A stretch of 64,000 bases of DNA from Ravibacter arvi (GTDB taxonomy: Bacteria; Bacteroidota; Bacteroidia; Cytophagales; Spirosomataceae), in NCBI RefSeq assembly GCF_039540405.1, contig NZ_BAABEY010000036.1, forward strand, positions 124,001 through 188,000, written 5' to 3'. How positions within the stretch are numbered: position 1 is the stretch's first letter; each line of letters begins with the position of its first letter. Below, piece after piece: positions 9,160 through 17,616 of this stretch. Below the pieces are notes generated by a model. It made no database searches and had not been told where the DNA came from. It saw nothing but the letters and a program-made list of their open reading frames with translations. Made by a program: the position numbers and the translations under genes.

Positions 9160-9915
9160 ATGCGTTACGAATTATTGTTTCCGCACCAGCTTAGAGACGT
9201 TATAGACCGGAATGTTCCGGTAGTGCTGCCGTTGGGCGTATTGGAATACCACGGTGAACACCTCGTGAACGGCGTTGATACCCTGGTAGTGGTACGCGCC
9301 CTCGAGATATTGGAAAAAGAGCAAGACTTGGTCATCCTGCCGCCGTTTTACTATGGCGCCAGCAGCTACGCAGTGGAGGGACCGGAACGAAACGGCTCCG
9401 TGCATATAGAACCCCAGGTTCTTAACCCGTTTGCCAAAGCGCTGTTCGATAACCTGTTGCGGATCGGCTTCCGGAATATTCATGTTTTTGTGCATCACCA
9501 GAGCGAGAATTTTACCGCCGGAATGCCTACCGACCTGAGTTTCAAGCTGGCTGCGCGACAATCCACGTTCGGGTTCCTCGAGAGAGAGCGGGGCGAGGGT
9601 TGGTGGGGAAGAGCCGATTCTTCGGATTATTATGAGAGCCATTCCCAGGGGGACAATCCGTTCAACTGGATCCGTATCCACCCTTTTATGAGTGAAAAAA
9701 TTCAGCAGTCGCACCCGATTGACCATGCCGGCAAGCTGGAAACCGCACTCATGATGGCTTTATGCCCTGAGGGGTCGGATATGGGCTACTTCACCACCGA
9801 TAAATGGTACACCCAGACTGCGAAAGAGGCGACGCTTGACTACGGCAATACCGTGAAATCGGCTATCCTGGAAAGTCTCAGGGGAATTCTTTTTGCCAAT
9901 GAATCTTCCAAATAA
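9160..9915 (+). CDS. Creatininase-family amidohydrolase
   Basis: 251 residues. The family's metal-binding signature, normally GSxEQHGPHLP, appears as GVLEYHGEHLVNGVDTL, keeping the Glu, His and Asp ligands. The later NGHGGN motif appears as VHHQSEN, so one end of the active site has diverged. Creatininase-like enzymes hydrolyse cyclic amides and related bonds using two divalent metals. It is cytoplasmic and sits 7 bases before the MFS transporter gene, so the two are probably co-transcribed. The divergent motifs make true creatininase activity unlikely. Confidence 0.8.
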   Translation: MRYELLFPHQLRDVIDRNVPVVLPLGVLEYHGEHLVNGVDTLVVVRALEILEKEQDLVILPPFYYGASSYAVEGPERNGSVHIEPQVLNPFAKALFDNLLRIGFRNIHVFVHHQSENFTAGMPTDLSFKLAARQSTFGFLERERGEGWWGRADSSDYYESHSQGDNPFNWIRIHPFMSEKIQQSHPIDHAGKLETALMMALCPEGSDMGYFTTDKWYTQTAKEATLDYGNTVKSAILESLRGILFANESSK

Positions 9916-9922
9916 GTAATTC

Positions 9923-11128
9923 ATGAACAGGCCGGAGCGTACCCCCTTGCTTCCGATGCTGATTATCGGGACGATGTATGTCGTCCTCGGTTTTTCCGTC
10001 GGGATTAATGCATTTTTTATACCTTTTGTACAGGAGGCGTTCACCGTATCCACTGCGACGTCTTACCTGATTATGACGGCCACTTTTTCGGCATACGTAC
10101 TGTTTGGGGTGCCTTCGGGCATGATTATCAAACGGTTCGGCTACAAGGGAGGAATCGCAATAGCCTTCCTGATCATGGCTTTGGGCTTTTCGCTCATCGC
10201 TTTTTCTGCTGAAGCAACCAGTTTTGCACTTTTTCTGACAGCCTTGTTTATTATCGGCATGGGGCAAACCCTGCTGACGGGCGCCATTAATTCCTATGTA
10301 ACCTTATTGGGGCCGGAAGATAGCGCAGCCAGCCGCATTTGCGCTATGGGGATTGCGGATAAGCTCGCGCTTGCCGGGGCGTCTATCGTGCTGGGGATCT
10401 TCATGGACCTTGCAGAAGTACGCCTTAGCGATGCGATTACTCCCTTTTACGTCATTACCGGGCTCCTGGTAGTATTGGCTGTTCTGGCCTGGTTTTCCCC
10501 GTTGCCGGAGATCCTTGCGCTGGGCGAAGATGAAACCGCGGAGGAGAGCAGCGGGTCGGTTTATGCGAATGCCAAGACCAGTATTTTCCAGTTTCCGCAT
10601 TTATTGCTGGGCGTCGTAGCCATTTTTTTCGATGTCGGGGTAGAGATCGTAGCGCTGGGCTCCATTGTGGATTATGCAAAATCGCTGGGACTGCCCTCGC
10701 CGGAAAACTACGTCTGGTACCCGACGATCGGAATGGTGACGGGCTATCTGCTGGGTTTTCTGCTTATTCCCAAAACCATTTCACAGCGGACCGCGTTGTC
10801 AATCTGTGCGGTGCTTGGTGTAATTTCTACGTTGATACTAGTGACGGTTCCGGCCAGGGAGTCGGTTTTCCTGGTGGGGTTCCTGGGGTTTGCCAATTCA
10901 CTCCTGTGGCCGGCCATTTTTCCGCTTGCGCTCAGTGACCTGGGGAAATTTACCAAAACCGGTTCGTCATTCCTCGTCATGGGGATTATAGGCGGCGCCA
11001 TCCTGCCGCTTGGCTTCGGCTACCTGGCTGATCACTTCTCGCACCAGCCTGCCTACCTGATTTGTATACCATCTTATCTCTTTATTTTGTATTTTGCTTT
11101 GTACGGAAGCAAAATCAGGGTGCGTTGA
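9923..11128 (+). CDS. MFS transporter, probable sugar or sugar-acid permease
   Basis: 401 residues with about 12 hydrophobic segments. The family loop motif between segments 2 and 3 is seen in GVPSGMIIKRFGYKGG, and a second-half equivalent is weak. It begins 7 bases after the creatininase-like gene and ends just before the dehydratase genes, so it is likely the importer for the compound processed by this cluster. It lacks obvious resemblance to FucP beyond general MFS features. The substrate is inferred only from context. Confidence 0.85.
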   Translation: MNRPERTPLLPMLIIGTMYVVLGFSVGINAFFIPFVQEAFTVSTATSYLIMTATFSAYVLFGVPSGMIIKRFGYKGGIAIAFLIMALGFSLIAFSAEATSFALFLTALFIIGMGQTLLTGAINSYVTLLGPEDSAASRICAMGIADKLALAGASIVLGIFMDLAEVRLSDAITPFYVITGLLVVLAVLAWFSPLPEILALGEDETAEESSGSVYANAKTSIFQFPHLLLGVVAIFFDVGVEIVALGSIVDYAKSLGLPSPENYVWYPTIGMVTGYLLGFLLIPKTISQRTALSICAVLGVISTLILVTVPARESVFLVGFLGFANSLLWPAIFPLALSDLGKFTKTGSSFLVMGIIGGAILPLGFGYLADHFSHQPAYLICIPSYLFILYFALYGSKIRVR

Positions 11129-11138
11129 ACAATTGACT

Positions 11139-11435
11139 ATGGAAAAACTAATGCGGATTCATCCCGACGACAATGTACTGGTAGCCAAACGCCGGATTGA
11201 AGCGGGGGAGCAGGTGGAGGTAGGGGGTGAAACGGTGATATTTTCAAACCCCATCGGACTCGGGCACAAGATAGCAGCGACGGCCATCGGGAAAGGGGAA
11301 AAGGTCATCAAGTTCGGGATCCCCATCGGTTCGGCCACCGAAGCGATTCCGCTCGGCGGGCACGTTCACCTGCACAATTTGAAAAGCGATTACTTACCCA
11401 CCTATACGCTGGATCATGAGTTTATCGAAAAATAG
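11139..11435 (+). CDS. UxaA-type dehydratase, small (SAF-domain) subunit
   Basis: 98 residues from ATG 11139. It matches the N-terminal SAF domain of altronate/galactarate dehydratases: RIHPDDNVLVAKR at the start, NPIGLGHKIAATAI in the middle and GHVHLHN near the end. In enterobacteria this domain is fused to the catalytic domain. Here it is a separate gene whose end overlaps the large-subunit gene by 20 bases, which implies translational coupling. The same split occurs in the Campylobacter jejuni fucose locus and many other bacteria. It should act with the next protein to remove water from a sugar acid. Confidence 0.9.
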   Translation: MEKLMRIHPDDNVLVAKRRIEAGEQVEVGGETVIFSNPIGLGHKIAATAIGKGEKVIKFGIPIGSATEAIPLGGHVHLHNLKSDYLPTYTLDHEFIEK

Positions 11436-12630
11436 TAAGATACTGGGCTACCTGCGGGAAGACGGGCGGGTAGGTATCCGGAACGTGGTCGTGATCGCCT
11501 ACCTGGTAGAATGCGCCCATCACGTTGCCCGGAACATAGCAAAACACTTCCCGGATTCACCCGTGCACATCATTGGGTTCAGCGGTTGTTATCCCAATGC
11601 CTATGCCGACAAGATGATGAACGCGCTGTGTACCCACCCGAATGTGGGCGCCGTGCTGTTGGTATCTCTCGGGTGTGAAAGTTTTAACCGCAACCGGCTG
11701 CTTGAAAACGTGAAGGCCAGCGGGCGGCCCGCTATGCTGGTCGGGATCCAGGAGACCGGCGGCACCATGCGGTCGGTGGCCGAAGGCAGGGAGTTTATTG
11801 CGTCTGCATTGGAAGGGCTGTCGCAGGTTCCCCGGGCGGAATTGCCCTTTGAAGATCTGATCGTAGGCGTGGTTTCAGGCGGAAGCGATGCCACCAGCGG
11901 TTTAACGGCCAACCCGGCAGCGGGTAGGGCGTTTGATTTATTGGTGGAACGCGGAGCGACTGCCATTTTCGAGAATACCGGTGAAATGATCGGCCTTGAA
12001 CAGCACATGGCGGGGCGCGCGGTAACCCCGGAGCTGGGCCGGGAATTGATTGCGACGGTTAATAAAGCCGCACGGTATTATGCCATTATGGGACACGGGA
12101 GTTTCGCACCCGGCAATGCCGAAGGCGGGCTTTCCACTCTTGAAGAGAAATCGATGGGAGCGTATTGCAAAAGCGGCGCCGCGCCCATTGTGGGCCTGAT
12201 CAAACCCGGCGACAGAACTGAAAGAAAGGGTCTCTACCTGATGGATATTGTTCCGGACGGAGAACCACGTTTCGGTTTTCCGAATCCGAACGATATCTGG
12301 GAAATGAACGAGCTGATTGCTTCCGGCGCGCATTGTGTGCTGTTCACGACCGGGAGAGGATCTGTGGCGGGATCAGCCATATCCCCGGTGATCAAAATCT
12401 GCGCCAACCCCGAGACCTTTAAGCGGATGATCGGCGATATGGACATCAATGCCGGGAAAATTTTATACGACGAAGCTACCATCGACCAGGTGGCCGAAGA
12501 AATCCTGGACAAGATTGTAGATGTCGCTCGGGGCGGAACCACCTGTTCGGAGGCGCTGGGCCACCAGGAGTTTGTGCTGGGGTACAAGTCGTTTGAGCCT
12601 ATCGGGCCGGCGTGCCTTCCGGCCGGGTAA
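11416..12630 (+). CDS. UxaA-type sugar-acid dehydratase, large subunit
   Basis: 404 residues covering the C-terminal catalytic part of the UxaA/GarD family. Typical sequence is GYLREDGRVGIRN at the N terminus, GFSGCYPN, then LLVSLGCES and VGIQETGGT. ICANPETF and GKILYDEATID lie near the C terminus. Family enzymes dehydrate altronate, galactarate or related aldonates to 2-keto-3-deoxy acids with iron or manganese. It overlaps the small-subunit gene by 20 bases. With a fuconolactonase-like amidohydrolase at 23.8 kb and an aldolase and kinase upstream, it fits an oxidative sugar pathway. Which aldonate it uses is not decided by sequence. Confidence 0.9.
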   Translation: MSLSKNSKILGYLREDGRVGIRNVVVIAYLVECAHHVARNIAKHFPDSPVHIIGFSGCYPNAYADKMMNALCTHPNVGAVLLVSLGCESFNRNRLLENVKASGRPAMLVGIQETGGTMRSVAEGREFIASALEGLSQVPRAELPFEDLIVGVVSGGSDATSGLTANPAAGRAFDLLVERGATAIFENTGEMIGLEQHMAGRAVTPELGRELIATVNKAARYYAIMGHGSFAPGNAEGGLSTLEEKSMGAYCKSGAAPIVGLIKPGDRTERKGLYLMDIVPDGEPRFGFPNPNDIWEMNELIASGAHCVLFTTGRGSVAGSAISPVIKICANPETFKRMIGDMDINAGKILYDEATIDQVAEEILDKIVDVARGGTTCSEALGHQEFVLGYKSFEPIGPACLPAG

Positions 12631-12640
12631 GATGTGAGCC

Positions 12641-12654
12641 CCCGCGAAAGCGGG
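12641..12654 (+). terminator. Small GAAA-loop hairpin after the dehydratase gene
   Basis: CCCGC and GCGGG pair around a GAAA loop ten bases after the stop codon. The downstream sequence is only moderately T-rich (GGTTTTAG), so termination would be weak. Confidence 0.35.
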
Positions 12655-12694
12655 TTCCTGGTTTTAGTAAGCATTCAGAAGTTTTGTACACCTG

Positions 12695-15571
12695 ATGGGT
12701 ACCTTGAAGATTTTAAGATTATTGGCATTGTCCGTGTTGTGGCAATCCGCAATAGGACAATCCCGGAATTACGATCCGTTATCCACCGATCAGATACCGG
12801 CACAGCCGTCAAAGCAGTCCTGGCATTTTGTTGAAGACTTAAAGTCTCCGTTCTGGACAAAAATAGAATGGGAGAACAAAAAGAGGGGCCGGAACCAGGT
12901 TGATCTTTCGAAGGGGATAAAGCTGGATACTTTGTTCCCCGACTCCAAATTTCGGTTGCAAACCGTATATGAGGACTTGCGTAACTTCTGCCTGGCCGGT
13001 AAAATTGCGTACGGCAGCGGCTACCGCGTGAAAATCGTTAAGGATCCGGCTTTAAAGGGTGAGGAGTTCAGAGTGGATATTGCCAGGAAGTCAGGGCAGA
13101 TTGCGGCAGGTGATCCTGACGGCATAAGAAGAGGGATTTTTTATCTCCAGGATGAAATGATGAAAAACGGGGACCCGTACCTCCCGCTGGGCTCGGTGAC
13201 GAAAGTCCCGACAGTGAAGCGGAGAATTTCCCGCTGTTTTTTCAGCCCTATCAAACGCCCGGGGAACCAGGCCGGGGTGGGCGACGAGCTGATGGATGAC
13301 ATTGATTACTACCCTGACGGATACCTTAACCGTTTGTCTCATGAAGGCGTAAACGGGCTTTGGGTAACCGTCAGCAGCAAGGACGGGCAGGAGAACAGTG
13401 TGGGATTCAGCGACCTGGTATCAACAGAAATTACGCCCAATGCAGGAGCAGGCGGCGAGCGACGGCTTGAAAAATTGAGGCAGATTGTTAACAAATGCCT
13501 CCGGTACGGGATCCGCATCTATATCAAGACGATGGAGCCTCATGTGCGTTTCAAGGAAGGGGATCCTATCCTGGCCAAGTACCCCGATTTGACAGGGAGT
13601 TTGAGGGGCAATACCTATTTCCTTTGTGCCAGCGGGACTTCCGGGCAAAAGTACCTCTATCAGGCGACGAATAAAATTTTCTCCGCTGTGCCGGAATTGG
13701 GCGGCATCATCAATATTTCTCACGGAGAACTGTACACCACCTGCCTGAGCGCTTTACCAGCTACGGGAGGAGGTGAAATTACCTGTCCGAGGTGTTCAAA
13801 ACTCCCGCCCTGGCAAATTCTCCATCATTCGCTTTCGGCCATGAACAAAGGAATGAAAGACGCCGAACCGGATGCAGAACTGATCAGCTGGCTTTATATG
13901 CCCCAGCCGCAGTCCCAGTCAAAGGGGGCGCCTACTACACTGGCAGACTGGGTTTTTGATATTCCTTCTAATACCCCGGAAGGCGTCGTGCTCCAGTTTA
14001 ATTTTGAGTCCGGGGTGAAAAAGACGGTGTTCGGGAAAGAGCTGATCGGTGGTGACTATTGGCTTTCGGAGCCGGGACCAAGCGACCGTTTCGAAAGAAT
14101 AGCTAAAAGCGCCGCTGGAAAACACACTCCGGTGTCGGCAAAAATTCAGACGTCTACTTCTCATGAGGTTGCTACGGTGCCTTATTTGCCGGTGCCCTCC
14201 CTTATCTACAAAAAGTTTTCAGCGATGCGCCGGCTGGGTGTGTCGCATACCATGTTGAGCTGGATTATGGGCTCCTATCCGGGACTTATGGTAAAAGCAA
14301 CCGAGCGCTTATCCTTTGAGCCTTACCCTGACGAAGAAGCTTTCCTTAACGAACTGGCCTCTTATTATTGGAGAACAGAGGACGCTAAAAAAGTCGTCGA
14401 GGCCTGGAAATATTTTAGCGAAGCCTATGAGAACTATCCGCTGACCAATATTTTTCAATATTTCGGGCCGATGCATGACGGTCCGGTCTGGCCTTTGCTG
14501 CTTACCCCCAGAGACGCGCCTCTTTCGCCGACTTATCAGCTTGGTTCAAGAAATACGTTTCTCCCCTGGCCGCCCAGCGGCGATAGAGTCCCTGAGTCTT
14601 TTCCGGATATATTGTCGCTCGAAGAAATGATCTCGATGTGCAAGCGCATGAGCGATACCTGGCAGGTAGGGCTCGGTTTGCTGGACGGCTTTAGCGAGAA
14701 ATATTCCGGGAACCGGGAGCGGGTACTCGACATCGGTGTGGCAAAGGCGCTTGGAATTCAATTTCGCAGCGGGTATAATATTCTCAGGTTTTATCAGCTC
14801 CGCGAGAAGCTCTTCCGGATGAAAGGAGAAGGCCGGCGTTTAGTATTGGACGAATTAAAGGAGATCATAGAGGAAGAAATAAAATCGGGCGGCGAACTCG
14901 TCAGGCTCTGCCGCGCGGACTCCCGGCTGGGCTTCCATCCGGAAGCAGAAGGTTACAAATACTATCCCGAAAAATTGGAGTGGCGGATCAACCAGTTAAT
15001 AACGACGCTTGCGCAGGATGTGCCGGCTATTCGCAAGGCGATAGACCGTAACGAAGCGTTGTTTCCCGAATATACGGGCGAATCTCCCCAGGGAGCAGTC
15101 GCGTACGCGCTTCCCATTTCGTCGTCAGATCCGTCCGGGTTCTGGAATCGCTTTGAAGGTGAAGCGGCGGGTAGCTTGCGGTGGAAGGCCGATTATAAAG
15201 ACGAGACGCTGCATATCATGATAGCAGATTTCTCAAAGAAAGGAATAGGAGAAAAAGCCGCATCTGTGAAGTCCGCAGAAGTATGGGTGGAGCCCAAACG
15301 GCTCTGGCCTGCCCGGCGGTATCTTATGACGCCGGTTTCTAAAGCCTCGATCAGCACGGAAATAGCCGATGGTACGCTGAAAGCCGAGGTGAAGATCCCA
15401 TTTTCGGAATTGGAACTGAAAACCGGCAGCCTTACGCCTGTCAGAGTCAATATCAAAGCGTTTTCGGAAGACGGAAAGACTATTGTGTGGCGGGAGGAGC
15501 ATCCGCTTACGCCCAGGTTGATTCTGGGTACGCAGAATTCCAGGGATTTGGGGTGGTTGATTTTTAAGTGA
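12695..15571 (+). CDS. Secreted glycoside-hydrolase-like protein (paralogue 1 of 3)
   Basis: 958 residues with a signal peptide (LKILRLLALSVLWQSAIGQ). An N-terminal alpha/beta domain of the type found before GH20 and GH67 barrels (PDGIRRGIFYLQDEMM) leads to a predicted TIM barrel. Landmarks are YPDGYLNRLSHEG, ISHGELYTTC with a conserved Glu, the Cys motif CPRC, and TVPYLPVPSL. The helical tail carries ADSRLGFHPEAEGYKYYP, shared with the proteins at 24.6 and 27.0 kb. Unlike them it has a further C-terminal beta domain (about 800-958) resembling a carbohydrate-binding or DOMON-like fold, and an ordinary Sec signal. The fold assignment is inference from motifs; the substrate is unknown. Confidence 0.7.
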   Translation: MGTLKILRLLALSVLWQSAIGQSRNYDPLSTDQIPAQPSKQSWHFVEDLKSPFWTKIEWENKKRGRNQVDLSKGIKLDTLFPDSKFRLQTVYEDLRNFCLAGKIAYGSGYRVKIVKDPALKGEEFRVDIARKSGQIAAGDPDGIRRGIFYLQDEMMKNGDPYLPLGSVTKVPTVKRRISRCFFSPIKRPGNQAGVGDELMDDIDYYPDGYLNRLSHEGVNGLWVTVSSKDGQENSVGFSDLVSTEITPNAGAGGERRLEKLRQIVNKCLRYGIRIYIKTMEPHVRFKEGDPILAKYPDLTGSLRGNTYFLCASGTSGQKYLYQATNKIFSAVPELGGIINISHGELYTTCLSALPATGGGEITCPRCSKLPPWQILHHSLSAMNKGMKDAEPDAELISWLYMPQPQSQSKGAPTTLADWVFDIPSNTPEGVVLQFNFESGVKKTVFGKELIGGDYWLSEPGPSDRFERIAKSAAGKHTPVSAKIQTSTSHEVATVPYLPVPSLIYKKFSAMRRLGVSHTMLSWIMGSYPGLMVKATERLSFEPYPDEEAFLNELASYYWRTEDAKKVVEAWKYFSEAYENYPLTNIFQYFGPMHDGPVWPLLLTPRDAPLSPTYQLGSRNTFLPWPPSGDRVPESFPDILSLEEMISMCKRMSDTWQVGLGLLDGFSEKYSGNRERVLDIGVAKALGIQFRSGYNILRFYQLREKLFRMKGEGRRLVLDELKEIIEEEIKSGGELVRLCRADSRLGFHPEAEGYKYYPEKLEWRINQLITTLAQDVPAIRKAIDRNEALFPEYTGESPQGAVAYALPISSSDPSGFWNRFEGEAAGSLRWKADYKDETLHIMIADFSKKGIGEKAASVKSAEVWVEPKRLWPARRYLMTPVSKASISTEIADGTLKAEVKIPFSELELKTGSLTPVRVNIKAFSEDGKTIVWREEHPLTPRLILGTQNSRDLGWLIFK

Positions 15572-15778
15572 TTCGGATACAAAAGAGTTATTAGGTAAAA
15601 AAAGAGATTTCCTAATACGGGGTTCTCTTGTGATAATCTAAAAATATGGTCCTTTTTTGGGAATATCAAAACCATGAGGCCTGAACGTAGCCGTTGGGCA
15701 CTCCGTCGCTCCTTCCTGTAAAATATCGGTGCTTTTCGATTACGGCATACCGAAATCTAAAAAAGAGAGCCACGAAGG

Positions 15779-15804
15779 GCACGAATGGGAGTTTTTATTC
15801 GTGC
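15779..15804. repeat. GCACGAAT hairpin
   Basis: GCACGAAT and ATTCGTGC form a perfect 8-base stem around a 10-base T-rich loop. The sequence belongs to the same CACGAAT family as the element at 42784-42822. Confidence 0.55.
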
Positions 15805-15876
15805 ATTCTGTACAACAAAGTTACAGATGGCTGATAATGGAACGCATGGCTTCTATTGAATGGGTATCCAAAGATG

Positions 15877-15974
15877 AGCCTTCGACAGGCTCAGGCGCCG
15901 TCCGGATGTGGCGCCGTCCGGATGGCGTCTGCCGGATGGCGTCTGCCGGATGGCGCCTGAGCTCGTCGAAGGCT
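15877..15974. repeat. TTCGACAGGCTCAG-type element with internal 14-bp tandem repeats
   Basis: Arms 15877-15899 and 15952-15974 are inverted repeats with two mismatches (AGCCTTCGACAGGCTCAGG against its complement). Between them, 15918-15959 holds three tandem copies of CCGGATGGCGTCTG, the last ending GCCTG. A further CCGGATGGCGGGTGAGCCCG follows outside the right arm. It looks like a REP-like mobile hairpin. Confidence 0.75.
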
Positions 15975-16195
15975 GTCTACCGGAGGCTACCATCCGGATG
16001 GCGGGTGAGCCCGTCGAACCCCTTTAACACAATCTGCCGGATGTCTGATCCTCAACCAGGTCAAAAGCTAAGCGTTGTTTATTTAAATCAAAGCACCAAA
16101 CGTGCTTCAATGGAATTCGTGGCAAAAACCTAATATCGTCACGGTTTAATACGCTTGGTCAACCTCCCGGAGACACCTGATGCCATTCCCCCTTC

Positions 16196-17590
16196 TTACT
16201 GCAACTTCACCTCCACCGTATCCGTTTCGAAAGTCGGCACCTGATAGCCGCCGGAATCCAGCACGGTTTTTGGAAATGCTGTTTGCAGGCTGGCCCATTT
16301 GCTTTTGTCTACAGCAGTCTGGAAAAGATAGATGCTCCGCAGGCTTTGCAGGCCTTTCAGCGCAAGGAGGCCCTGTTCGGTTACCTTGGTATTGACCAGG
16401 TTCAAAACCTGCAGCTGTTTTAACGGGCTGAGTTGCGCGAGCCCGGCGTCGGAGATAGCCGTATTGGTGAGATAGAGACGGGTCAGGTTGGGAAATCCCG
16501 CTACCAGGCCCAGTGTTTTGTCGCTGATTTTCGCGTCGTCCAGTCTTAGCCAGATCAATTGTTTCCGAATAGGCTCCAGTAGCTTGATCAGCGTGTCGGC
16601 ACCCGCGCCCGCCGTCACAAAGCTGGCAGACAGGTAGGCTTTGTCCTGCGATACCGGTAATACGATAATCCCGGCCTTCCTGATCGCCTGGATAGCGTTT
16701 TCATCCGCTGGAGCGACCTCAGCCTCCGGGATGTCGCTGATTTTGGGTGTCTCCTTGCTCTCCCCTGATTCCAGTGCCGCCAATACCGGCTTGATGGACT
16801 CCGTTTGCTTCAGATCCTTTACTTTTTTGGATACTTCGGCGCCCGTATCGACCCACCATTTCAGCACCGCGACCTCGTTTTCAGTAAGCTGCGGTTTCTC
16901 CTTAGGCGGCATGTGCTCGTCGTTGGTGAGCGGAAGAAGCAGCCTTTTGATGAGCTCGCTTTCGTCGGCGGCGCCCGCTTTGATCGCGCTGCCGTCTTCA
17001 CCACCCGTTAGTATATATTGGTGCTCATCCAGCCGGAGTTTCCCTTTCTGTTTGGACGGGCCGTGGCAGCTGTAGCACCGGTTTTTTAGAATCGGCTGAA
17101 CGACGTCGGTGTACAAAACGGCTTCCTGGATATTGGGTATGGGCGGCAGGCCCGCTTTTGTATTTTCAGAAGAGAGGCTTACCGTCAGGTAATCCTCCCC
17201 GTGCGTGAGCGATCCGCCAAGGTGTCCGGTAAGGGTGATAAGCCCGATGCTCGCCAAAGCCATGCTGTCGGCGAGTTTCGGGATAGTCGCCTTGTAGCGG
17301 ACAATTCCATAAAAAACAAAGGCAAGTACCGCTGTGGCGATTCCCAGCCACTGGTGCCGCCCGGCGAGGATTGTGTCGTAGTCGCCGCTCAGCGAGAGCA
17401 TATAACCGGTTATGCAGGAAAGAACCGCTCCCAGCGCACCGAAAAGCAGGGTCAGCGGTATAGCAGGCGCTACCGTTGAGAACCTCCTGGAAAGCAGTTG
17501 AAAAAGGGCTGCAAGAAGAAGAATCCCTATGGGAAGGTGTACGACTACCGGGTGAAACCGCCCGATAAAATCTGTCACGGACAAAAGCAT
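16196..17590 (-). CDS. Membrane-bound cytochrome c-type protein: DUF2231 + PSCyt1-like haem domain + leucine-rich repeats
   Basis: 464 residues. About four hydrophobic segments in the first 150 residues (starting HPVVVHLPIGILLLAALFQ) match DUF2231. A single-haem cytochrome domain follows with NRCYSCHG as the haem-attachment site and a distal Met in DEHMPPKEKPQ. The C-terminal third has several leucine-rich repeats (LTRLYLTNTAISDAGLAQL, LQVLNLVNTKVTEQGLLAL). It is the last gene of a minus-strand operon with the DUF1501 and DUF1549/DUF1553 genes, 26 bases downstream of the former. The likely role is an electron acceptor or anchor for the partner proteins. Such combinations are best known from Planctomycetes and Verrucomicrobia. 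Confidence 0.85.
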   Translation of the reverse strand: MLLSVTDFIGRFHPVVVHLPIGILLLAALFQLLSRRFSTVAPAIPLTLLFGALGAVLSCITGYMLSLSGDYDTILAGRHQWLGIATAVLAFVFYGIVRYKATIPKLADSMALASIGLITLTGHLGGSLTHGEDYLTVSLSSENTKAGLPPIPNIQEAVLYTDVVQPILKNRCYSCHGPSKQKGKLRLDEHQYILTGGEDGSAIKAGAADESELIKRLLLPLTNDEHMPPKEKPQLTENEVAVLKWWVDTGAEVSKKVKDLKQTESIKPVLAALESGESKETPKISDIPEAEVAPADENAIQAIRKAGIIVLPVSQDKAYLSASFVTAGAGADTLIKLLEPIRKQLIWLRLDDAKISDKTLGLVAGFPNLTRLYLTNTAISDAGLAQLSPLKQLQVLNLVNTKVTEQGLLALKGLQSLRSIYLFQTAVDKSKWASLQTAFPKTVLDSGGYQVPTFETDTVEVKLQ

Positions 17591-17616
17591 GTAATAAAAC
17601 TGGAGTCAGAGGGTGG

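Larger units (their letters stand above)
15572..16195. other. 624-base intergenic region without a convincing gene
   Basis: The only longer open frame (15729-16133) runs through repeats and has no recognisable protein character. The region holds a CACGAAT/ATTCGTG hairpin at 15779-15804 and a TTCGACAGGCTCAG inverted repeat at 15877-15974. The flanking genes converge here. Confidence 0.6.

Noticed and set aside
15877..15974. CRISPR-like appearance of direct repeats
   Set aside because: The units are 14 bases, directly adjacent without spacers, and no cas gene is near.
15729..16133. 134-residue open frame in the repeat-rich gap
   Set aside because: It reads through inverted and tandem repeats, is Arg/Ser/Pro-rich and has no start context or homology clue.
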